Assembly: GCA_031308135.1 (NCBI GenBank)
Contig: JAHLJT010008446.1
Coordinates: 167,172,887-167,236,886, forward strand
From: Acheta domesticus
Lineage: Eukaryota; Arthropoda; Insecta; Orthoptera; Gryllidae
DNA: 64,000 nt
Direction: 5' to 3'
The position numbers and the translations under genes were made by a program. Under the pieces are notes generated by a model that was not told the origin of the DNA, did no database searches, and saw only the letters and a program-made list of their open reading frames with translations. Positions 35,346-46,023 of the stretch are shown here, in pieces (within the stretch, counting starts at the first letter, position 1; every line of letters starts with the position of its first letter).

Positions 35346-36234
35346 GTTTTTTCATTAAGGTCAGGTACATTTTTTGAAAGTATTAGTTTTCGCGTAATAG
35401 TGCGTGAAATATGTGCAATTTAAAACAACTGGTGCTACAACAGCACATACTTTCTCGCGTTATTGGAAACAGCTTCGTAATATTGAAATATTGCATTTTC
35501 TGCGCTACTAACATCTTAGCTATTATTTGAAAACGTCCAATTCAACCAAGAATCGGGCAACTCACTGTTGCCAGCGCAGTGTTGTCAAAACTACAGGTAT
35601 GTGCATTCGCTTGGCTAATAATATCAAAACAGTAATTAGAAAATATACAATTGACATCAAAATAATTACGAAAGTTCTGTCTGCTCATTCGTAAGTTGCC
35701 ATTCCTCATAAAATAACAGTTCCGATAGCGTTTCATCGTTTTTCTTTTATTCAATACACACTAATTTTTTTAGGGAAGAGATGATATTAAATTGTGTATA
35801 ACATTCGTCACCGGGCATTCTGAGGAGTAATTTATAAACAAGTGGTGCTACAGAATGGCACAGACTTTCTCGTAATAAAGTTTTCTAATTTCCTTGGTGT
35901 GGACTGTCTTTACGGGCTTGCCCCATCCTCTTGCCAGCTGCCGTCTATCGTCGCTCAAAGAGTATTTCTTTTAAACTCTGTCAATTTTTCGGTTTACTAA
36001 TAGAAAAAACGAAATAGTACTTATGGAATACTAAAGAAGGGTAAAACCTCGTCTTAAATGGCAATTTTCAATGAATAATATGAAGCTGTTTTTAAGAAAA
36101 TGGCGTTTAAGCGATACTGTAAACGCGAAAATGGAAGCTATTTTTCACAGATTTTTTAGTGTTTTGAAAAACTCGATTGGAAGTCATTTGAAGCACTTAC
36201 AGTCACAAATGTGATAGCGGATTCGATGGTGTTT
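35346..36234. other. No gene seen
   Basis: AT-rich, only short random frames. Confidence 0.4.
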
Positions 36235-36585
36235 GCGGATTCGATGGTGTGACGGTTAGCGTGCCGGACTGTCATACCCATACATAAGTTCGCGGGTTCA
36301 AACCCGTGGATTTTTACGGGCGAAAAAATCCTTCGTACGCCTTCCGCGGAGGGGAAGTAAAGCCGGCTGGCCCATGTTAGTAGATTTACTTGCATGTAAA
36401 AGATCCTCAAGCCTAAATGACGCCTCTGAGCTAAATTCAAATCGCCTGTTTCGTCGCCCGAGATAATACCTTCTTTCTCCGCTAGGAGCGTAGCGAAATT
36501 TGCGTGGTCAGACGGAAGAGCAGGCCTCATGGCCTGAGTCTCGCCACGTAAAATAAGGCAATTCAATTCAATTCAAAAAAAAAGC
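36235..36585 (+). repeat. SINE-2, tRNA-derived, with A-rich tail
   Basis: The head has a candidate A box (GGTTAGCGTGCCGG) and a very good B box (GGGTTCAAACCC at about 36291-36305). The body is about 250 bp and ends in AATTCAATTCAATTC followed by nine A. Just upstream, GGATTCGATGGTGT is duplicated. The 136-codon frame on the minus strand is a shadow of this repeat. Confidence 0.8.
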
Positions 36586-36589
36586 TCAA

Positions 36590-37721
36590 CTCCGTTTACA
36601 AGGTCAGCGCCCTTTCGTATTGGGCGCGACCACTGCTTGCTAAATTTAGCAGTCCTAGGGGCCCGCACCAGCGGCAGAGAAACGGCAGTCTGAGCGCGCC
36701 GTTTTCAAAGTGCACGTGAAGTCCTGCGCGCTGTAAGATGAACACAGTGGATTCATCACACTGTTTTCGGTTTTCTTCAGTGGGGCTTGAATAAAAAAAA
36801 TATATTATACGGTTGGAAGCACATCAACTGAGTGACTTATCATTTACACAAGTTGATGGAAAGAAGAAAAATTATGGTTGACTGTGAGTGAAGAAAAACA
36901 AAGATAATTTTGCTTTTATTGTTTATTATTTGGCGAGGGATTGTGGACGATAGTGGACTGTAAGGATCTGAAACATTTGAGCGAAAGAATAAGGTAACAC
37001 GAAGAAAGTGCATTGCATTTAGAAAATGCTAACAAATTTAAAACTTTTGCAACTGTAAATATTGTTGTGCAGGTTGATTCGGCGATCAAAACTTCAATCT
37101 AGAAACATATGAACAAGTCGCAAAAATTAGACATATTTTAGGAAGAATGATTGAGTGTTTAGTAAAAATACTGAGGTACTCATCATTCATGAACTAGCAT
37201 TGAGAGGGCATTATGAATCTGAAGATTCCAAAGACCCGTGTGATAGATGATCATTTAAACAATTTTATATATAAATATAACTCAAACATGACAAAGAACG
37301 AGCCGCTAGATTGTATGTATGAAGTGTATTTGGAGGAAGTGAAGAAAGGCATAGATGTAGCTGATTTTATTTCTCTGCAAACAGATTAAACAACTAGCAT
37401 AACAAGTCGAAGTCAACTTGTCTTAATTTTACGATATGTTCACCTTTCGAAATCTCAGCACTCCAAAAGATAAGCCTAATTTTTGTAAAAATCTTTTGTT
37501 TCCATTGACATACCAATATTTGGTTAAACGACTTAATAAAAGTTCCTACTTCTGTTTTTTGTGGAACGTATAGATTTAAAGGTTTATTTAACCTATAATT
37601 AATATTAACTAAACGATTGATTAATTGGCGTTTATTTAATGTAATAAGTTATTTATTCTGAGATGATATTCGTGCTTTTAAACCTGGCCCCACCAGGAAA
37701 AAATGTCACGAGCCGCCACTG
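36590..37721 (+). mobile_element. hAT-family element with right terminus
   Basis: The right end CACGAGCCGCCACTG, read on the other strand as CAGTGGCGGCTCGTG, is a terminus I recognise for a widespread hAT group; GGCCCCACCAGGAAAAA just inside is also typical. Coding relics of a hAT transposase lie within. The left terminus was not found; the element seems cut off near the A-tail of SINE-2. Confidence 0.75.
36860..37450 (+). pseudogene. hAT transposase relic (DUF4371/ZMYM1-like type)
   Basis: Read across frames, the plus strand gives the zinc-finger/linker part LLFGEGLWTIVDCKDLKHLS with HEESALHLEN (about 36918-37030), then ELALRGHYESEDSKDP (about 37195-37242), EPLDCMYEVYLEEVKKGI (about 37300-37355) and DFISLQTD..TTSITSRSQL followed by VLILRYV (to about 37440). 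The catalytic Asp of the usual 'QADETTD' block is kept but a stop replaces the next Glu. The C-terminal catalytic half and dimerisation region are absent. It is dead. Confidence 0.8.
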
Positions 37722-37949
37722 GGATCAAGGAAACTCGACAAAAACCTGGTCGAGATGGGGGTCGTTGACCCGGAAGCTGACGTACATTACTTGTTACAGG
37801 CGTATTAAGTCTTTTTAAAAAATATATAATACAAATGTATATAGAGAAATATGAGAAATATATTCAGTATATATCATTGTTTTGTTAAAATACACATTAT
37901 TTTTCTTTTTGACGATCAGTATAGTCTCTAATTGTATAGAAACTAAGCA
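37722..37949. other. Short unassigned spacer
   Basis: AT-rich; may include the 3' untranslated tail of the LINE-A copy that follows on the minus strand. Confidence 0.3.
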
Positions 37950-40700
37950 GCAGAAATTATTTTACTTTTAACTTAAATATATGTAATGGTTTTAATTGCT
38001 TAATGCCATCTGGCAATGCGTTGTAAATTAACGTACATGTATTGTATGTGGATTTCTTGTAGTGAGCTGTTCATACTGATACTTGATGAACGTGATTTCT
38101 ACGACGTGTGTTGTAATTATAAATATCAATATTCAATGAAAATGTGTTCCCTTCGTTAAGTAGGTCATTTTTGACAAATACTACAGATTGGTAAATAAAT
38201 AGGCAAGACAATGGTAAGATTCCAAGCTCAATAAAAAGAGGCTTGCAGAGATCACGTGGAAGGCATTTTTTCATTATTCGAATAATTTTCTTTCGCAAAC
38301 TAAAGATCTGAGTACTACAGGATGAGCTTACCCAGAATATTATGCCATATCTCAGGCAGGAATGTACATTTGGAAAATAAGCGCAACGAGATGCATGAAT
38401 GCTGACAGAATTCGAAAGAATTGTGAATGCGTAATATAATCAACATCATTTATTATTTAATTCTGTACATTCCATTTGAGGTTTGACTGAATTGAGAGAC
38501 CAACAAATTTTCTTACCTCAACATCAGCTAATTGCATATTGTTTATTTTCAATGGAACGTGCGACTGCCGATTTGAAATGCAAATATGCATTGAAACAAC
38601 TCTTCTTTCGTTAACAATTAATATGTTATTACGAAACCAATTTGAAAATTCTGAAATCGTACTATTTATTGCTTCTTTTTTCAAAGAATATTCGTGTTAT
38701 CGGCAAACAGAACCGTTCTTTCATTTTTAATAGACGTGGGCATACCGTTTACGTATATTAATAGGACAGGACCTAAGATCGAACCTTACGGGACCCCATG
38801 CTCCATTGACAAAGAATGGGAAATATAAGTAGTATGTAATGTCTTTTCGTGCCAGTATGATATTTCTACTCTTTGAGTCCGAGGTTTAAGGTACGAAGTT
38901 ATCCAATCTAGTGCAATACCACGAATTCCATATGAAGGTAATTTTCAGAGCAAGATCAATAACGTCAAAAGCTTACGAATGATCTAAGAATATTCCAATG
39001 GGTGCTTCATTTTGGTATATTGATGAAGCAACATCTTTGAGAAAAAAAACTGTCAGTTTCCATAGATACCGATTTTCTAAAATCGTGTTGTGAGTCTGAA
39101 AACGCTTCGTTTTTTTTTCGGAGAAAAGTTTCCATTCGTGAGTAGAAAAGCCTCTAATATTTTTGAGAAAACTGACAAAAGAGAAATTGGCCGGTAATTT
39201 TGAACTTCATTTTTGTTCCCTTTTTAAAAAGTGACTTAATTTTTGCTGTTTTGAAAATATCTAGAAATATTCCTGTACATAAAGAAGCATTGGAAATATG
39301 AGTTAACGGATGTATAAAGGCAGGTGCACAAGTTTTTAATAAACAATCGGGAAATTCATGTAAACCAGATGAAACTTAATGTTTAGTTTACTGACTACAC
39401 TGAGGATTTCGTTGGGAGAAGTTTCGGGAATAAACATCGGAAATTTTTGGGAAGCGTAAGATGTTGAATTTTGTTGTTTTAATCCCTTCGTGAGATCAGA
39501 CGCAATTCTAGAAAAGTGTTTGTTGAAGAGATTGGCAACTTTTTCCGGATTATTCGTTTCTCTTTCGTTATTCTTTAAAATAACATTATCTACAAGGTAT
39601 CGAGATAATTTAGTTGTATTTTTCCCGATATCCCACACTGCTTTAGTTTTGTTACTAGCGTTCAAAATATCTGGGCTATTTTCATTATTTTTGCCTGAAT
39701 TATTACTTTCCTCAAAATTCTTTTGTACTCTCGGAAGTATACACGGAAACCGGGTGATACGTTATGATGTTTAGAAATAAAGTGTAGGTTTGATTTTACA
39801 CCATGTTCTAATTCCTTGCGTAATCCAAGTATTACTTTTGCTTGAAATGTTTAATTTTCTCTCATTAAATGGAAAGCATTAAAATGAATTGAAAGCTTAG
39901 AGAAAAATAAATTATATTTTTCATTTGTGTCAACAGTGTTATAAACTTCGTCCCATGATTCCTTCACCAAGTAGTTCGTAAATAATTTTATGTTAACTTT
40001 AATGAATGCTCTGCGCATGCGTGTATTATTTATTGTGTCAGTGTTTATGTTCTTAGTAATTGTAAGAATTTGTGCATTGTGGTCACTGTAACCTAGAGTA
40101 TTCGTTATTATTTCATACGTAGTTATGTTTTTGTTAATTATAATTTGATCTAACGCTTTTTGTGATTAAAATGTATTCCGTGTATGTACATTCACTGTAA
40201 TATCTAAATTAAAAGAATGAAGTAAATTGAGAAACTGCTCTTTTTCCTGGTATTCGCTCAGAAAATCAATAATGAAATCTACACATACAACAATGGATTT
40301 AAAGGAGAGATTACAAATTTTGTTCAGAATTATCTCTAGATTTTCCAAGAAAGTAAAATAATCTAAAGCTGGCTTTGTTGGAGGTCTGTAAATGCAAAGA
40401 AAGATAATTTTGACCGTATGACCGTAGTAAGATGTTCTACTGTTGTTTCAAAAACTTTTTCAACTGCATATAAATTGAATTCTGACAAGAAGGTAGAATC
40501 AATATCATTTCTTACTCAAATACACGAACCTCCCCAAGAAGGGCCCTTATTTGATTTCCTCGCTCTACAATACGATCCTGCAAGATAAAAACTAGGAATT
40601 TGGAGTGTGTTTATATCATTACGAGACAACCAACGTTCTATAAAGCAAAATATATTTTACTTTGATTATATTGTAATTCTGCTGATTACATTGTTGTGCT
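37950..40700 (-). pseudogene. LINE-A copy 1: near full-length ORF2 (endonuclease + RT), dead
   Basis: This Jockey/CR1-type non-LTR retrotransposon reads on the minus strand from about 40690 to 37960, some 900 codons. In order: endonuclease start FCFIERWLSRNDINTLQIPS (about 40660-40600); GGSCI (40530); the normally GDFN box as VVCVDFIIDFLSEY (about 40295-40250); linker VWDIGKNTTKLSRYLVDN (about 39640-39585); RT PIGIFLDHS..AFDVIDLAL (about 39010-38950); GVP.GSILGPV and YVNGMP (about 38800-38735); the catalytic FADD as FADN at 38693-38707; SNWFRNNI; KFVGLSIQSNLKWN; and the C-terminal KPLFIELGILPLSCLFIYQS and ALPDGIKQLKPLHIF. Changed endonuclease and RT residues plus stops show it is inactive. 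Confidence 0.88.
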
Positions 40701-41049
40701 ATTTAAAGCACATGTACTCATAAATATAAACGTATGAACAAATCGCCGCAAATGTAAATATTAACGACGTGACAGACAACTCAAAAAAATTACATGTTTG
40801 TAATTTTTGAAAAAAACAAAAGATTAGAGCAATATTAAGTTTACGTCATCTCATAGAGTACATTAGACCAGTTTATGTACTCGTACATCAATAAATAGAG
40901 AATACAATTTGTAAAATAAAAAGAGTAAAAGTGCGAGAAAGCAAAACTAGAACTAATATTGTCATTTTCATATAATTAAAATATTGTCATTTTCAATAGG
41001 AAATTATGATTAAAATTAAATTAATTATTTTTCATATACCTTCAACTTT
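40701..41049. other. AT-rich spacer, no gene seen
   Basis: No ORF1 of LINE-A could be found upstream of its ORF2 here. Confidence 0.35.
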
Positions 41050-41079
41050 TTTCGTGGCCCATAGTTGGTGTGAAACCTG
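41050..41079. repeat. Solitary terminus of the long-inverted-repeat family
   Basis: GTGGCCCATAGTTGGTG..AAACCTG followed by TA, read on the other strand as CAGGTTTCACACCAACTATG, resembles the termini of the 17601-19242 element. The other end was not found. Confidence 0.5.
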
Positions 41080-41098
41080 TATATATTTCATTTTCAAG

Positions 41099-41560
41099 CA
41101 GAAATTACGCAAAATTACTCAGTCTTTAAAAAAAATTGTACATGACCTTTTTTAAAGAGCTTACTTTGTACAACAGACTTGGTCTGAGGTAAAAAACTCT
41201 TTCTTCAGTTTTGTAGTTTTAAAATATTTTTTTGAAATTTCCAAAAAACCGAGCGATACCCGAAAATGAGACTTGCACAATATTTGTTTATCGTCTCTTA
41301 TTGTACAACTGAAGAAAAATTTCAGAGAAAAATTGAAGCTGTTTTTGAGAACTTTTTTTGTAAATTTCAATCGCAAGTTACGCAAAAACTACTTGCTTCT
41401 TCAAAAAAAATGTACATGACATTATTTAAAGTACTAATTTTGTACAACCGATTTTGTCTGAGGCAAAAATCTCTATCTTCAATTTTGTAGTTTTGAAATA
41501 GTTTTTTTGCAGTTTTCGAAAAATCGGGGATATCAACGAAAATGATACCTGCATCATTCT
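41099..41560. repeat. Partial tandem dimer, period about 274 bp
   Basis: GTACATGAC occurs at 41138 and 41412, and the following TGTACAAC word at 41168 and 41442, so the period is 274 bp. Other shared blocks are TACGCAAAA, GTCTGAGG.AAAAA and CTTCARTTTTGTAGTTTT. The unit is related to family X tails near 24.2 and 35.25 kb. The two open frames across it (41161-41385, 41266-41490) are by-products. Confidence 0.75.
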
Positions 41561-41909
41561 TTTAATCTTTAATTGGTATTGCGGTCTGACATACCGCGCC
41601 GACAGGGTACAAATTGTGCAACCATCACCGATTGTTGTGTCTACACGTCCAGCGGCTCAGTGACTTCCTTCTTAGTATAGATATATCTCTGAACAAATTT
41701 AGAACTTCACTGGTGGTTTCTTTTTAGAGTTATGTAATATTTTTATGCGGTGCGGTATGAGATACTGCCGACACCAATTGCGTTAAGTATTTTTTTTTTC
41801 ATCTAGTGATGCCAAAACTACGAGATCACTTGTAATTATAGAGATCTGAAACCGAACAGGAGCAAGAGAATGAACATGAATGTGAAAATAATTCACCCGT
41901 TCAAGGTAT
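41561..41909. other. No gene seen
   Basis: No features recognised. Confidence 0.3.
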
Positions 41910-42290
41910 CACCCACTAGCAGAGTACTGCCCTAGCTTAGTTCCCGACTGGTCTCCCGTCATTTGCTGTAATGTGGTGCGTGTGATTTTAAGTGTGTGTA
42001 AGTACAGGGTGAAAATAGGACAGGGAAGAAGAAGGAAAGATCGCGTGTAATCCGTGGCGCGTTTGTTAGGCACTGGCATTAGCCTGGCGTTCATCGGAGA
42101 GACCATAGAAAACTACCAATCAGGGCAGCCGACTGCAAGAACTCTCCTCCAGAAAGCGGCTGAATTGGTCCTAGCTATCTAGCTAGTGCCTGCCACCGTC
42201 AGGACGCGAACCATAGAACTGCTCGTTCAGAGACCCTACAGGAACATCAATTGAAGTCCTGTGCCACCTCAGCCGGTCGTTTCATGATAT
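41910..42290 (-). repeat. SINE-4-like repeat, copy 3, with tRNA-like head
   Basis: On the minus strand, starting near 42285, GACCGGCTGAGGTGGCACAG gives a good A-box region and GGTTCGCGTCC (about 42204-42214) a good B box, with tRNA-like spacing. The body then runs CTAGCTAGATAGCTAGGAC, CGGCTGCCCTGATTGG and GTTCATCGG..., shared with the copies at 9.0 and 12.5 kb. It would be transcribed by pol III from the minus strand. Confidence 0.7.
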
Positions 42291-42590
42291 TGTCTCACCC
42301 ACTCCGTGATATTCCATTCCACTCGTTCTCACTCCGCCAGTCGCTTTCGACGAGACTTGAGTTGTGAGCTTGTGAAAACTGCTGCCATGACCGGGACTCA
42401 AACTTGCATCATCATAAACCTTCATCAAACAAATGTTTATTTTAGACTAGCAGATAAGTTCAATGCTGTCAAAATAATACGTTGAATTATAGGAATTAAG
42501 CGTGAGCGGTATCACAGACCGCCGATACCAATTAAAGGTTTTGAAAAGCGATATCAATTAAATGTTAAACGTTCTTCGCACTATTTAAAA
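42291..42590. other. Unassigned; second tRNA-like B-box word
   Basis: On the minus strand TTTGAGTCCCGG at about 42390-42405 resembles a B box. It may be the worn head of another SINE placed next to SINE-4. Confidence 0.25.
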
Positions 42591-42599
42591 ATAAATTTT

Positions 42600-42840
42600 T
42601 ATCAAAAAATTTGGAGTCATTTTTTCGAAAATTTTGAATGTCCGAGGGGCGTCATGTAACTTACCCGCCAAAATTAAAATATCGCTTTCAAATTCTAGGA
42701 GCCGCGACATCAGCCAGAACGATTTGGGAAATATTAATTTTAAAGAAAGTCGGCTGAACATCTTAGGCACTAGCGTTGACCACAGACGGACGGACGGACG
42801 GACGTTCTTTGGTCAATCGACTGTTGTCGAAAAAAATTAT
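42600..42840 (-). repeat. Family X dispersed repeat, copy 5 (inverted)
   Basis: Blocks occur in reverse family order: GGGCGTCATGTAACTTAC, GCCGCGACATCAGCCAGA, then the CAGACGGACGGACGGACG tract at about 42783-42800. Confidence 0.65.
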
Positions 42841-42949
42841 TTTTTAAATTTCCTTGGGCGTTGACACACGATTTGCACTGCCAAAAAAACGTTACTGAAA
42901 GAATTTTTACTTTCCCGTATACGTACGTATATACGGAGTAATATACGTA

Positions 42950-43255
42950 GTGTAGGGAAAGTTATGTAATGCTGCGCGAAAAAAGGCGGATTTTCCGCAG
43001 AGTAAAATTCATTGCCGGGTCCTTATAACGAAAAAGTGGATACATCTAGTTGCTAAATTAAGAAAAAAATCACCTAACACGTGGTGTAGCCAGAATCTCT
43101 ATTTTGTAAGTCCTTGATACCGAAAATCCAATTGAAAGCAAAACGTCCGTTTGCCCGTTCGTCCGTCTGTCCGTCCGTCCGTCTGTGAACAACACTAGCG
43201 CGTAAACCATACGTACGATTATTTTCAAATTGAAGAAACCCCTGTCGATCTGGCT
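42950..43255 (+). repeat. Family X dispersed repeat, copy 6
   Basis: GGGAAAGTTATGTAATGCTG, AAAATCCAATTGAAAGCAAA, CCGTCTGTCCGTCCGTCCG and CCTGTCGATCTGGCTGGAT follow in family order. It lies head to head with the inverted copy at 42.6-42.84 kb. Its right edge at about 43255 is joined directly to LINE-A copy 2. Confidence 0.65.
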
Positions 43256-44440
43256 GGATTTGCTTATTATTCGTACAATTATGTTTTGTAAACTAAAAGT
43301 CTGTGTGGTATAAGACGTATTTCCCCAGAAAATTATGCCATATCTCAGGCGAGAATGAACATTCGCCAAATATACACAACGAGAAGTATGGAGGCTGACT
43401 GGAGCAGTATGGAGGCTGGAATTTGAAATAATTCTGAACGCGTACCATATTGAACTTCATTTTGTGTGCAATTCATTTAAATGGACGTTCCATTTGAGAT
43501 TTGACTGAATTGAGAGACCCAAAAATTCTGTTACCTTAACATCAGTCAATGACGCACCGTTCATTTTCAATGGAGTACAGTATTGTTTGAAGTGGAAAAC
43601 TGCATTGAAACAGTTTTATTTTCAATTACTATTAATTTATTATTGCGGAAGCAATTGCACGTGATATTGTACTATTTACGGTTTCTCTATTGCAAAAAAT
43701 ATTCGTATTTGGCAATATTCGTATTTGGCCTTCGCTATCGCAAAGGAAATTTTTCTTCCGTTTCGAATCGTCGAGGGTACGTCGTTAACGTATAGCAGGA
43801 AGATAATAGGGCCTAATATCGAACCCTGCGGGACTCCATGTACAACTTTCTACGAATCGGAAAGGTACGTAATGTTCCATCATTCCAGTTAAGATATTTC
43901 TACTCTCTGAGATCGTTCTTTAAAGTACAAATATAACCAATGTAGAGCAATATCACGGATTGCATAAGAAGATAATTTTGAAAATATGAAAAGTTATGAT
44001 TAGGAGCGGATTTTAATGAAATGTCATTTTGTCCTTTTCACTTTAGAAAAATGTTGTTTAGTACCGAAATTCATTTTATGTTATGGCAAAAGGAAATGAC
44101 CTATTTTATACAGCATTTATTTTGCATTTTTCGTCGATTTGGATTAATAAGTCATTAACAAACAATCCGGAAATTCATCTAACCGCGTCGAACAATAATT
44201 TCTTAGTTTACCGATTATTTTGGAAATCTCATAGGAAGAAATTTCGGAAACGAAGATCATATCTAAAATATTGGGGTAACGTCTGATGTTGAATTTTGTG
44301 GCAGAAGACCCTCGGCACCAGTTTTTGAAAAATATTGGTTGAAGGGACTAGCCACTGCTACCAGATCGTTCACATCTCTATCGTTATCTTTTAAAACAGC
44401 ATTCTTTATACCAAAAATTTGGATTAGGCTGAGGCTGTAT
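43256..44440 (-). pseudogene. LINE-A copy 2: RT and C-terminus
   Basis: Minus-strand RT pieces correspond to LINE-A copy 1 in order. A degraded region at 44430-43990 holds the linker before the RT. The block [12 protein letters not shown] followed by [10 protein letters not shown] (about 43845-43790) is intact and better kept than in copy 1. The FADD box reads FAIA near 43735 and is lost. The thumb reads LTDVKVTEFLGLSIQSNLKW (about 43545-43490), and VHSRLRYGIIFWGN (about 43360-43315) is the start of the C-terminal part, cut off where family X begins. Confidence 0.8.
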
Positions 44441-44924
44441 CATTATCTTCTAAATGGTGAAGTACATGGATTTTATAAACAGTAGACGTATAAAACGATA
44501 TAGTAAAACTTTTGATTGGAATATATTTTTACTTTTTATTATGCTCCTCAAGTGGCTTCTGGACAGCATGATAGCTTTTTATCCCCGATTCGATTTACGT
44601 TCGGTGTAAAATAAAATCTCTAGCTAATACAAATCGTCTCAGTTTCTGTAGCTGTGTGACGAAGAGAATCTCAGGCAGGCCAAGTATGTGGTGTGTGAAC
44701 ACGGTGATGTGAATACGTTATGCTCGCCACATGCCACCTTTACTCCCAGGCGTGGATAATGAATAATAACAGGGCCCACGCCTGGGAACACCGTTCGTTG
44801 GATAAAGTTGGATTAATCAAACCCTAAATGCCAAATACGTACATACATATTTTTATTGTGTTAGATGAATTGTTGGTATTTTAACCTCTTTTCCAACTTC
44901 GTCTTTCTACGTTCTTAAGTAGCA
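44441..44924. other. No gene seen; one 12-bp stem hairpin
   Basis: TCCCAGGCGTGG at 44744-44755 and its exact reverse complement at 44776-44787 form a stem with a 20-base loop. Otherwise unassigned. Confidence 0.45.
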
Positions 44925-45231
44925 AAGAGAAAGTATTGTAATGCTGGGGAAGAAAGCGGCGATTTCTGTACAGTTTTGTGAGGCTCTGGAGTCGACAAAG
45001 TGGATAAATTTTGTTTCTATAGTATATATAGTAGTCAGTATCTATAGTATATAGTAGTAGTATCTATTGTACATAGTAGTCAAGTTTCTATGTAGTAACT
45101 TACTACCTCCGACACTTAGTAGACGGAATTCACGTTTTGAAGGTCCTTGGTACCCAAAAATTGGTTAACGGCAAAACGTCTCTTCGACCGTCCGTTCGTC
45201 CGTCTCTGTCTGTGGTCAATGGTAACTCGCA
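44925..45231 (+). repeat. Family X dispersed repeat, copy 7
   Basis: GAGAAAGTATTGTAATGCTG, AAAAATTGGTTAACGGCAAA, CGTCCGTTCGTCCGTCTCTG in family order. A TATAGTATATAGTAG passage is repeated several times near 45020-45070. It abuts the inverted-repeat structure that follows. Confidence 0.65.
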
Positions 45232-46023
45232 TTCCTAATGCGGGTTTCAATGCATGACAGACGTACACAAAATTCACCTGGAAGGCTGGACAGGTTAAAA
45301 TAGGCATGTCAAGGTCGCGGGCAAGGTAACTGACGAACTATAGGTCGCGGGCACTACCGGAGAAACGGGTGCGAAAGTTAAAAGTAAGTGTTGTAAAACT
45401 TTCTGTGGAGTGGCTGTGCATCACTACATTCCTTGCCTAAGACTCCTTGCCTATCTTTTGGAGAAGTCGGTTGTCAGTTATTGCTGCAAATTTAGTGACA
45501 TCAACTTCTATTTATAATTTATAAATAAAATACATCACTAACATTTGATCTTATCAATTGTGAGTAAAATTAAATATTTTTAATCGAAAGGATCTTGACT
45601 TCGTAGTCGCGTTCAATAATAATAGCATTAACTTCCTACGTTCGGGTTAGCAACAAAGATACTTCTCTATTAAAAGTGTTGCTCGTCCGTAAGAGTAATA
45701 TATAACTCCAAAAGGACGTATTACTAGAGGAGATAGGCTACAAGGAGACTTGTTCATTTAATTCACATTATCCCTACACACAACAAATAACAGAATCATT
45801 AATAAAACAGAAAATAGGCAAAGAATTTGCCTTTCAAACAGCTTTCCTCCCCTTGCAAAAAATATTATACAAGGCAAAAATTTAAAAGATAATAAACATG
45901 AAAGAAAGTAATAAAATACCTTGTCCGTGACCTTCACATGCCTATTTTAAACCGTCCAAACTTCCAGGTGAATTTGGTATAAGTCTGTCATGCATTGAAA
46001 CCCGTATTAAGAATGCGAGTTGC
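45232..46023. repeat. Inverted-repeat structure, arms about 105 bp
   Basis: The left arm (about 45232-45340) begins GTAACTCGCATTCCTAATGC and runs through TTTCAATGCATGACAGAC, AAATTCACCTGGAAG and AAAATAGGCATGT. The right arm (about 45918-46023) is its reverse complement with a few mismatches. The 580-base interior is AT-rich and has no recognisable coding. It could be a foldback-type element, or two inverted family X tails. Confidence 0.75.

Noticed and set aside
36235..36310. A functional tRNA gene at the B box
   Set aside because: The acceptor and anticodon arms do not pair properly and the sequence continues into a SINE body with an A-rich tail.
36156..36566. 136-codon minus-strand open frame
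   Set aside because: It lies over the tRNA-derived SINE-2 and part of its flank, on the antisense strand.
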